A stretch of DNA of 64,000 nt from positions 248,001 to 312,000 of the forward strand of contig JAKVBL010000003.1 in NCBI GenBank assembly GCA_022447365.1, given 5' to 3'. Source of the stretch: Oleiphilaceae bacterium (lineage in GTDB: Bacteria > Pseudomonadota > Gammaproteobacteria > Pseudomonadales > Oleiphilaceae). The notes beneath the pieces are model-generated. The model saw only the letters and a list, made by a program, of their open reading frames with translations, made no database searches and had not been told where the DNA came from. The translations under genes were made by a program, and so were the position numbers. Below are positions 46,743 through 57,600 of the stretch, piece by piece; the first letter of the stretch is position 1, and each line of letters opens with the position of its first letter.

Positions 46743-47456
46743 ATGAAGTATAAATCTGTCGTTGTACTGACGGGAGCTGGTATCTCAGCAGAATCTGGTA
46801 TCCAAACTTTTAGAGCGAGTGACGGTTTGTGGGAGGAACACCGTATTGAAGACGTTGCCTCTCCAGAGGGTTTTGCACGCAATCCTGAACTTGTTCAATC
46901 GTTCTACAATCAGCGTCGTCAGTTTTTACTTTCGCCAAATATTCAGCCCAATCTAGCCCACAGGGCATTAGTAGATCTTGAACGTGCGATGCAGTTAGCA
47001 GGCCATTCATTTTTACTCGTGACTCAGAATATTGATGATCTGCATGAACGTGCAGGCTCTCAAAATGTATTACATATGCACGGAGAGTTGCTTAAGGAGC
47101 GTTGTCAGTCTTGTGAATCTGTACAGGAGTCACGCGTCGATACGACACCAAATTCAGTATGTGAAAACTGTGGTGCAATGGTTCAAATGCGTCCGCATGT
47201 CGTTTGGTTTGGTGAAATGCCTTTATATATGGATGAGATTTATCAAGCGATTGAACAATGCGATGCCTTTATATCGATCGGTACCTCAGGTCATGTATAT
47301 CCTGCGGCGGGATTTGTTGAAGTCGCTAATCATGCAGGTGCAGATAGTATTGAGATCAACCTAAAGCCCTCTGCCGTGCACTCGAGTTTCTCTCGCTCCA
47401 TTCAAGGCAAGGCTGGTGAAGTGTTACCGAGCTTCGTTAAAGATCTGTTGGCGTAG
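46743..47456 (+). CDS. cobB: NAD-dependent sirtuin deacylase, SIRT5-like
   Basis: The 237-residue sirtuin shows GAGISAESGIQTFRASDGLW, the TQNIDDLHERAG segment and catalytic His113 in HMHGEL. Zinc is held by Cys121, Cys124, Cys140 and Cys143. Tyr55 and Arg58 (the YxxR motif, FYNQRR) are the residues that give class III sirtuins preference for succinyl and malonyl lysine, so it is probably a desuccinylase as well as a deacetylase. A strong GAAAGGAG site precedes ATG 46743. Confidence 0.95.
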   Translation: MKYKSVVVLTGAGISAESGIQTFRASDGLWEEHRIEDVASPEGFARNPELVQSFYNQRRQFLLSPNIQPNLAHRALVDLERAMQLAGHSFLLVTQNIDDLHERAGSQNVLHMHGELLKERCQSCESVQESRVDTTPNSVCENCGAMVQMRPHVVWFGEMPLYMDEIYQAIEQCDAFISIGTSGHVYPAAGFVEVANHAGADSIEINLKPSAVHSSFSRSIQGKAGEVLPSFVKDLLA

Positions 47457-47479
47457 CGTGCTTTTAGCTATTTATGAAT

Positions 47480-47725
47480 TTAACTATTCATAAATCTAAG
47501 TGCTAAGTATGGAGCGACACAGAAGATTAAGGTCATGATTTTGTAATTCGCAAGGAACTTAAAATAACTGGTGCTCAATGCCGTTGCATTTAGTCCAAAC
47601 AAGCGATTGTGTATCGCAAGCATTTGCGCTTTGAATACGACAACGGCGAAAGTCGCTAAACCTAGGTAAGCGAGGTTGATCGCACTAACCCAGCCAAAAA
47701 ATGTCACCGCATCATCTAAGTTCAT
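47480..47725 (-). CDS. DUF6868-like small membrane protein
   Basis: The 81-residue protein has two hydrophobic segments (about 8-33 and 60-78) separated by a loop containing HNRLFGLNATALSTSYFKFL. The arrangement and the FFGW start match small membrane proteins grouped as DUF6868. AAGGAGG precedes the ATG 9 bases upstream on the minus strand. The function is unknown. It is convergent with cobB. Confidence 0.72.
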   Translation of the reverse strand: MNLDDAVTFFGWVSAINLAYLGLATFAVVVFKAQMLAIHNRLFGLNATALSTSYFKFLANYKIMTLIFCVAPYLALRFMNS

Positions 47726-47876
47726 CGAAATCCCTCCTTAATAAGTGATAATTTAAATCTAGCTTATCTTTACTCTCTGATCTTGTTTAAGATCAACATT
47801 GCTCTGTTTTCTGCGTCTGCATTAAAAAAATCGACTAGCCTTGTTAGCCATGACTGGTCGTTTTGGAAAACTTCTA

Positions 47877-48503
47877 ATGTGTAATCGATTTATCTGCTTG
47901 TTTGTAATGCTTTGCGTGAGTCTGACGGCTCATGCGGAATATCAGTGCTCTTTCCAAAATGGTCTTCGTTTGGAGCAAGCAAAAAACCTTTTGGAGCTCA
48001 GTGTGCTTGATCAGCCGCCTTTTCTATACGAACGGCAACTGTTAATTCAAATGGGCGCAGATAATGAATACTGTGAGCCTTTAATCGATATTAATACCTT
48101 TCTCAGTCAGCCGGATGATTCTGAAGTCGGCCAATTTTTATTGGTCGCCTCAGAAACCTATAACCAAGTTGAGGGCAATCCGAAGGAAGGTAAAAATCAG
48201 TTAGCATCTAAAATTGATCGCTTCCGCGCGGCACTTGGTGCGATCAATCCAGTAAGCGTTAATGATGCGATTCCTGGTTATCAAGAATTACTCGAAAGCT
48301 GCACTTCTGAACCGACGGAAGTTCAAACTGACCTACCCGACTGGACATTTCAGTATGAACAATTTCGCTTAGCCGTCGATGCTGTAGAAGCCATCGTGGC
48401 GGGCTATCAACGTATTTATCAAGACGAAACCTATACGCGATTCAGAATCAAACAGTTGTTTCTCGAATCATACGATAAGGCAATTGCTTATTGTGCAAGC
48501 TAA
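47877..48503 (+). CDS. Secreted hypothetical protein
   Basis: The product has about 208 residues from ATG 47877, whose N-terminus is a good signal peptide (MCNRFICLFVMLCVSLTAHA) with GGAAAAC upstream. Alternative starts at 47841 and 47850 would place charged residues in front of it. The mature part is helical, mildly acidic and has several cysteines (starting EYQC and ending YCAS). I do not recognise the family. It lies about 120 bp before the giant adhesin gene on the same strand, but the gap leaves room for a separate promoter. Confidence 0.65.
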   Translation: MCNRFICLFVMLCVSLTAHAEYQCSFQNGLRLEQAKNLLELSVLDQPPFLYERQLLIQMGADNEYCEPLIDINTFLSQPDDSEVGQFLLVASETYNQVEGNPKEGKNQLASKIDRFRAALGAINPVSVNDAIPGYQELLESCTSEPTEVQTDLPDWTFQYEQFRLAVDAVEAIVAGYQRIYQDETYTRFRIKQLFLESYDKAIAYCAS

Positions 48504-48621
48504 TAGCTATAGAGCATAGACCTTCTATTTCTAATACTATTTGGTGGTAAAACTGCCAGATTTATTAGCGCTTTAGCGAACTCTGACTATACTCCGGCGT
48601 AGTTTGTCTGCGGAGCAAGTA

Positions 48622-51600
48622 ATGTCTGATCAGCAAGAAACTCAAGTTGTTGTTATACCCTCTAATCTCGAACACATCTCTACCACTGGGCGCGTTCAGG
48701 AGGATGGAAGTGTTGTCTTGTCCCCAGGCGATTTCATACATGCACGACAAGCAGTTCTTATTACTCATTCAGATGGTCAGCAAGCAAAGCTAGATCAAGC
48801 AGAGAAGATATCGCTGACAGACAGTCTCGTATTTAATAGTGAGATTGATGAATCAATTCTTGATCTGGTTGAAACAGAGCTTGAAGTGGAAAAGCCTTCA
48901 GAAGATGTCACGCTGAGCGATGGTGGTTCTCAGGTCGCAATTCATGACTATCAAGCGGATCTAACCGACACTGAGGCGGGATACGTCACATCTGCGAGAG
49001 GCTTGGGTAATTCTGAGCAACAAAATGAAATTGAAAAGCCTGGGTTGATTCAGTCGGCAACCAACACGTCCAATACAGTGATTGAAGATCAGTTGCTATC
49101 GGTGACTGGACAATTCCAGAATTCAGCCAGCTTCGTTAGTTTTCAAATCGTTGGACAGGCCAAGGATCAATACGGTGAGCTAGTGCTCGATGGCAAAAGA
49201 GGGTGGACTTACCAACTCGCTAATAACTCTATGAGTGTGCAGTCACTCGCGCAAGGCGAGAGTTTAACGAAGACTTTTCAAGTTGAGCTCGTTGATGCAT
49301 ACGGGCGTACACAATTTGTTCCGATCAACATACAAGTCCAAGGCACGAATGATTTACCTCAAATCAGTGGAGCTTCAACAGGATCCGTTGTTGAAGATGT
49401 GCTGAAGAACGTATCGGGGCAGTTAAACGTTTCGGACGTGGATACACTGGATTCACACACCTGGTCTGTCTCTGGAACAGGGCAGGGCAATTATGGTTCG
49501 CTGTCGATTGATACGCAGACTGGAAAATGGATATACACCCTAGATAAAACAAGCCAAGCAACACAGTCTTTGGCTTTCGGCCAAACGGTCACCGAGTCAT
49601 TTATCGTCAATGTCGATGACGGGAAAGGCGGCGTTGTGCCGCAATCAGTCACTATCACAATCGATGGAACGAACGATACTCCGATCATAAGTGGAACAAC
49701 TCAAGGCACCGTAACCGAAGACGCTCTGCTGACCAAAAGCGGACGTTTAAACGTCAGCGATGTGGATGCTGGAGATACTCACATTTGGTTGATGAATAGC
49801 TCGGGAACAGGTAGCTATGGCAGCTTTAATATTGATGCAAAGAACGGTCAATGGACATACACGCTTGATAACTCAAATTTAGCAACCCAAGCGCTCAGCC
49901 AAGGGCAAATCGTCAAAGAAGTATTTTATGTAAGCGTTGATGATGGCAATGGAGGCATCACTACTCAGAGAGTGCTTGTCGATGTGGTCGGAAGCAACGA
50001 TCGCCCAACTATTTCTGGTACAGCGAGTGGCGCTGTAACCGAAGACCAAGTTGGCACGACATCAGGTCAACTTCGTGTCCATGACCTTGATGCAAATGAT
50101 GTGCATGCCTGGAGTATCCAAGGTAGCGGCCAAGGAGCATTTGGTAGCATTAGCGTCAATGCGCAAACAGGCAAATGGGAATATAAACTCGATCATTCAA
50201 ATCCTGCCACCCAAGCATTGTCTCAAGGACAAATTGCAACTGAAACCTTTTATGTGAAAGTGGATGACGGGCAAGGTGGTACAAGGACTCAAGCTATTAG
50301 CGTTCAGGTTAATGGTACCAATGACACTCCTAGCATTTCGGGCACTAGCACTGGCGGTGTTATTGAAGATGCATCAATCAATATCACATCGGGACAATTA
50401 CAGGTTCAAGACGTCGATAAAAATGATGTTCATGCATGGACACTAAATGGCTCTGGGCAGGGTAGTTATGGTCAACTCAGCATTGACCCTAATACTGGCC
50501 GATGGACCTATACGCTTGATAATAATCTGACGGCAACACAGTCAATCGCCAAGGACGATGTGAAGACTGAGAGTTTTACAGTTGAAGTGAGCGATGGCCA
50601 AGGCGGAACGGCGACACAGCTCATAACGGTAAATGTAACGGGCACCAATGATGCGCCCGCCGTGATCGGAGGTGACTTAACAGCGACCTTTACCGAAGGA
50701 CAATACCCGACCATACGTGGTAAGACGCCCATTGTTCAGGATGTAGATACTGGTGACACCTTGAGTTTTAGTTGGGAGAATCAACACAGTTCTAGTAATG
50801 GCACCGGCCTCGTGTTAGGAAAATGGGGCAATTACATTATTGACGAGACCACAGGAACTTGGGGCGCAAATTTCCATAATTCTTTGGTCAATACGCTTTC
50901 AGCAGGCGAAGTGGTCACCGAGACAGTCATGATGAAAGTGACTGATCAACATGGCGCTACAACCGATCAAGCTATTACCGTCACCATTATTGGTACTAAT
51001 GATGTACCTCAGATCATTGGGCAGTTCTCAGGAATAGTGACGGAGGATTTAGTTAATTCTGCGAAGGGAAATCTGCAAGCGGTTGATCCCGATCGATTAG
51101 ATACGCATTCCTGGGCGCTTCAAGGAAATGGGCAAGGAACATACGGGTCTATCAGCATCAATCCGCAAACTGGAACATGGCAATATCAGCTCGATAACGG
51201 CCTGCTTGCAACGCAAGCGCTTTCTGCAGGGCAAATCGCATCTGAAACATTTATCGTTCAGGTTGATGATGGGCATGGTGGCACTGCAACGCAACGCATT
51301 ACTGTTGACGTAACGGGTACCAATGATCGTCCTAATATCGGTGGAACAAGTACAGGTTTTGTATCTGAAGACGGAAAACCTAGTGCAGGAGGCATGCTTC
51401 GTCATGGCGATGTGGATGCAGGTGATACACACACATGGAGTTTGGGTAGTGGTCAAACAAGTTTTCAGGGTCAATACGGCACCTTCACGATTGCGAGTAA
51501 TGGCGTTTGGCGTTACCAACTTGATAATTCTCATCCTGATGTACAGAAACTAGCCGCTGGTGAGTCACTTACAGATTCAGTTATCGCCAATGTTGCAGAT

Positions 51601-54600
51601 CAGTTAGGCGCGACAGACTCGCAATCGATAGGCATCACGATCAATGGTACGAACGATAACCCCGTTATTGCAGGTCAAATTACTGGTCAAACAAAAGAGG
51701 ATACGATCAAGCACACATCAGGACAGTTGACGGTGACTGATGCTGACGCGTCTGATACTCACGTATGGTCGCTTGTTGGAACAGGTCGTGGAACCTATGG
51801 TGTTCTTCAGCTTGGGCCGAATGGGCAGTGGACATATGACATGTTTGATGGCTCACGTTCAAAAGCAGTGAACGGCTTGCGAGAGGGTGAAACGCGTACT
51901 GAGACCTTTCAAATACAAGTCGATGATGGGCACGGTGGGATCGTCACGCAAAGCGTTTCTATTATTGTTGAGGGTACAAATGATTCTCCTGCCATTAGAG
52001 GGCGAGCAACTGGCAGTGTGATAGAAGACCAAGTCGAAACGGTGAGCGGAAGACTACGCGATGGCGACCCTGATCGTGGCGACACGCATACTTGGTCAAT
52101 TGATGGCGGTGGTGCCGATCAATATGGGCAATTGACGGTAGATCAAAACGGACGCTGGCGTTATACCTTGGATCGTACAAGCCCTGATACGCAAGGGCTT
52201 GGTGACGGGGAATCTGTCACCGTCCAACACACGGTGAGAGTCATTGATTCTCAAGGCGCAGCATCCACAAAAGTGGTATCTGTCGTTATTAACGGTACGA
52301 ACGATAAGCCGCTGATGGCGGGCCAATTTAGTGGTACGGCAAAAGAAGACGTTACGCCGACGATTAGCGGTCAGCTGACGCCAGACGATGCTGACAAAAA
52401 CGACACACATAGCTGGCGAGTGTTAAATCCCAACGCCTCATACGGAAGTTTATCGATAGATGGGCAAGGGAAATGGACATTCTCTCTGCATCCTAACTCC
52501 GAGTCTGTGAATGCTTTGTCTGAAGGCCAAGTCATTCAGCAGACATTTCGTGTCGAGGTGAGAGATCAGCATGGTGAGCGAACCATTAAACAAGTTGTTA
52601 TTGATGTTGAGGGAACGAACGATCTACCTACCATTCGTGGACAGAACACCGGTTCAGTTACCGAAGATTTGATCGGTCAAACCTCAGGTTCGCTCACTGC
52701 AGTAGATGTTGATGCCTTAGATACGCATACATGGAAGGTTGTTGGTTCGCAGCAAGGCCGTTTTGGCGGGCTGACGATAGACCCAAACAATGGAAAATGG
52801 ACGTTTGTTCTGGACCATAATTCTCCTGATACAAAAGCTCTGGGGCATGGGCAGAAAACGACTGAGTCGTTTATCGTCGAGGTAGACGATGGACATGGCG
52901 GTAAAGCGCAACAGATCATTACTGTCGAGATAATAGGGAATAATACCGCGCCAAATATTGGTGGTGTTAGCTCAGGTTTCTTGAAAGAGGATGTGCAAAC
53001 TCAGGTTTCGGGCAAGCTGACACATGGCGATCCTGATATAGGTGATACACACACTTGGAGTCTCGTAGGTACAGCAAAAGGAAGTTATGGTTCCTTATCT
53101 TTGGGTCCAGACGGACAATGGACTTACAAAGTTGATGGGCGCATAGATCAACTCCGAGAGGGGCAGGCAAAAACAGAAACCTTCACGATCATGGTCACCG
53201 ACAGTTATGGCCATAGCTCTCAGCAAACAGTGACTGTGAATTTGGAAGGTACGAACGATGTGCCAAACATTGGAGGAGTTCAGGCTGCGAGTACGGTTGA
53301 AGACGCGCAAAACCCGGTCGGTGGCCGACTGCAAGCGGGCGACCCAGATCGCGGGGATACCCACACTTGGACCGTTGGCGGAGGCGGCCAGAGCATTACC
53401 AATAGCTTCGGTACATTCACGCTACAAGCTAATGGGCAATGGAGCTTTTTAATAGATAACCGTTCGCAAGACGTTCAGACCTTGAAAGACGGAGAGATTA
53501 AAACGCTGAGTTTTCCTGTTGAAACGGAAGATTCACAAGGTGCCAAAGCAACATCTTTTGTCACGGTGACTGTGACAGGCACCAATGATGCGCCGCTTAT
53601 CATCGCGCCGCCTCCAAGTCAGATGACCCTACTGGAAGACGGAGCGCAAACTCAGTTATCTGGAACGCTGAGCACGAGCGATGTCGATAAGGGCGATACT
53701 GCGACGTTTACTCCAGGCACTTTCAAAGGCACCTATGGCACTTTCACGATTGATGCCAACGGTAATTGGACATATACCCTCGATAACGGTGCAAATGCAA
53801 CGCAAGCCTTAGCGCAGGGGCAAATCGCAACCGAGAGCTTTGCCGTCGTGGCGACCGATCAGTCCGGTGCGTCGGTATCAAAAGTGATTTCCATGAATTT
53901 AGTTGGTACCAATGACGTACCAACTGTCAATGGAATCGCGACGGGCACGACTGTTGAAAATCTTCAATTGAATGCAGTTGGCTTCTTGCAAGCAACGGAC
54001 GTAGACACAGGCGACAAAATTACCCAATGGCGCGTACTCAACCCCAACGGCACTTATGGCTCGCTTTCTATCGACCAAAATGGCAAGTGGATATATACCC
54101 TCGATAACAATGACGCAGATACAAAAGCCTTGAAGGCAGGTCAAACGGGTCAAGAGGCGTTTCAAGTTGTCGCGGTTGATTTAAGCGGCGGCACTTCTCA
54201 ACCCTTCTCGATTAATGTCGATGTCATCGGAACGCAAAATAGAGCTCCAGGGGGCGGAGGCACTCCTCCGAGTGGCGTAACCACGACGCACCCTACGATT
54301 GTCGCGAATGTTATTGAGAATACCAAACCCAAAGATAGTGGCTCATTTTCTGGCGCACCGGGTACTGCCTTAAAAGACCCAGAGTTTAAAGCACCTGATG
54401 AAAATTCTAGTCCTACTCGTGTTGGCAATAATGCAGACAATCACATTAAGGGTACTAACAAGCAAGATTTTATCGACGGACGCGGAGGTAACGACCGGAT
54501 AGACGGAGGCGATAAGGATGATCGAATTCACGGAGGTGATGGCAACGACCAATTGAAGGGAGGAAAAGGAGATGACGTTTTAAGAGGTGGTAGCGGAAAT

Positions 54601-57600
54601 GATCTGTTAGATGGCGGATCGGCTAATAAAGGCGATACCGCTGAGTTTACTGGAAGTCGAAGTGAGTATCGTATTGTCGATTTGGGCAATGGTCAGTTTC
54701 GAGTTATCGATACCATACCTGGGCGTGACGGCACAGATACCGTTAAGAACATCGAATTTTTTAGGTTTGCAAATGGCACCTATACAGATAGCAATGTTCA
54801 GTCTGGTTCGCCAATTCCTTCAACCGTTGGAAGCTATCAATCTGTCTCTGCGCATCCTGTTGTAGGCGGTGCATATGGTGCCCTGACCGTTGATGCCAAC
54901 ACTGGAAAATGGACCTATACGCTCAATAATTCTCCGCAAACCGAAGCGCTCGCTGAAGGTCAACAAGTTACTGAAACGTGGAAGATTGTCATGATCGATG
55001 CCAACGGTCATCGGCATGAGCAGACCGTTAACGTCGACATTCAAGGTACCAACGATGCGCCAACCATTATTGGGCAAGACTCGGGACGATTGGTTGAGGG
55101 CTCATTAACCCAATCGAGTGGCTCACTTGCTGCACTTGATCCAGATGCAGGGGATACCCATACATGGTCTTTGAATGGCGGTGGGCAAGGCAACTTCGGC
55201 ACACTGACCTTGAACCCTAATACCGGACAATGGGAGTACAAACTCGACAGTAATAGTCCTGCAGTGCAGGCGCTTCAACCCGGTGTGACAGTTCAAGATG
55301 TCTTTACAGTGCAAGTCACCGACGCGAATGGCGATACCGCGACCAAACAAATTGTGATGAGTATTGATGGGACGGCGCAAAACCAAGTGGTAAGTAGCGG
55401 CCAGATCGTTGATACCGGTGCAGCCATTGAAGACAACAAAGTAACAGACCAAGGCTCTTTGCCAAACACATTTAATGGCACGCTAGTGACGTGGACGCTT
55501 GTCAGTGGGCAAGGGCAGCTTGGCTCAATGAATTTCGATAAGACTACAGGCAAATGGACTTATACCTTAAATGGTCAGGTCGCAAATAGTATGCCGGAAG
55601 GTTTAACAACGAAAGAAAGCTTCATGGTGATTCCTGTCGATCAATTCGGTAAGACAATGGTCGACAGCAATGGGCAAGCAGTCACAGTCTTGATTGAAAT
55701 AGACGTCACCGGTACTAATGACGCTCCAGATATTCAGGGGCGTCTAAACGGCTCAATGAAAAATGCAGAAAGCTCGGTAGAGGGGCAATTGCAAAGTGGC
55801 GACCCAGATCAAGGCGATACGCATACTTGGTCTCTTAACGGAAATAATGGTAGCTATGGCTCGATGCAACTAAATGCATCAAGCGGAAAGTGGGAATATA
55901 CCTTAGACAAGAATCATCCTGACGTACTGGCCTTGGGTAAAGGGCAAAGCCTCACTGAAACCTTTATGGTTACAGTAACGGATCAGCATGGTGATAGCAG
56001 CACGAAAGCCATAACGCTAAACGTGACGGGAGAGAACAAAGCGCCTGTTATTTCGGGTGTTACAGCAGGTGATGTCAAAGAAGATGTAAAAGGTCTGCAT
56101 ACCGCGAAAGCCAATATAACCGATCCAAATACGGGTGATACGGTTGAGATCATTCCAAAAACACAGAATGGTTTGTTTGGTCAATTTACCATTGATCAGC
56201 AAGGCAACTGGCAATATCAGATTAATGAGAATGCAAGCAATGTTGATGCATTGAGAGAAGGTCAAACGCGCACAGAGACCTTCTTAATTCAGGGTAAAGA
56301 TAATCACGGTGCAACTGTATCTCAGGTGATTACTGTCACGGTTGAAGGTACCAATGATGTCCCTCAAATCAGTGGTACGACCACGCAATCGATGTCTGAA
56401 ACGCAGAGCACCTCAACTGGTCAACTGATCGCTGTTGATCCCGATATTGGTGATTCACATACTTGGAGCGTTAAGTCGGGCGGCAGCTACGGTACATTGG
56501 TCGTGGATGCAAATGGCAAGTGGACGTACACCTTAGACGCCAGCAACCCTGCGGTTCAAGGTTTAGCGAGTGGTCAATCGATGATTGATCACATTACTGT
56601 TGAAGTGCGAGATGCGAGCTCAGGCGTAAGTACGCAAGTTATCGATGTCACGATTAACGGCGCCAATTCACAGCCCAATATTCAAGGTGTTGTTCAAGGT
56701 CTAGCGGTTGAGGATCAATTAAATGCTGTCACAGGTCAACTTCAGCATGGCGACCCAGATCAAGGGGATACCCACACCTGGTCTTTGGTGGGAGGAGGTC
56801 AATCACCATGGGGGAGTATGCAGGTTGATGCGAACGGCAAATGGACCTTTGTCTTAAATCAAAACAAGGCGCAACACTTGGGCGATGGCGAAACGCACGA
56901 ACTTGCGTTTCAAATTAAAGTGGCTGATCAACACAACGCAAGTGACACCCAAACCGTTAAGGTTGTGATTAATGGTACGAATGACGCACCTCAGATTTCT
57001 GGTGTCAGTATCGGGAATGTTCAAGAAAACGGCACCCTCAGAGCGGAGGGTCAATTGCAGCATGGTGACGTGGATGCCAACGACACACACACGTGGAAAG
57101 TATTGGCTGGCGGCTTAGGGGCCTTCGGAGTGATGACTGTCGATGCGCAAGGTAAGTGGACTTATGTGCTCGATCAGAACAAAGCACAAGCCTTATCAGA
57201 TGGGCAAACAGCCACCGAAACTTTTCAGATTGAAGTGCAAGATCAACATGGTGAGCGCTCGGTGCAGACCGTAAATGTGCATGTCGATGGTGCAAATGAT
57301 GTTCCTCAAATTACCGGCACTGATACAGGAAGGGCTATTGAAGGTTCTAGTATTGCAGCCGCAGGTTCTTGGACGGCTGTTGACCCTGACGCGCTTGATC
57401 AACATACCTGGTCCGTCGCAACGCCTGCTCAATATGGCACGCTGACAATTGATGCCAATGGCAATTGGTCTTATGTGCTTCATCAGCCGAATCATGCTGA
57501 TATTGATCAGCTTGCTGATGGCGAATTAAAAACAGATACCGCGATCATTCAAGTAGATGATGGTCACGGGAGTATCGTGACTCAGCAAGTCACCCTCACG

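Noticed and set aside
48622..49057. LapG-type TAAG/di-alanine cleavage site in the adhesin N-terminus
   Set aside because: No such motif was found when reading this part of the protein.
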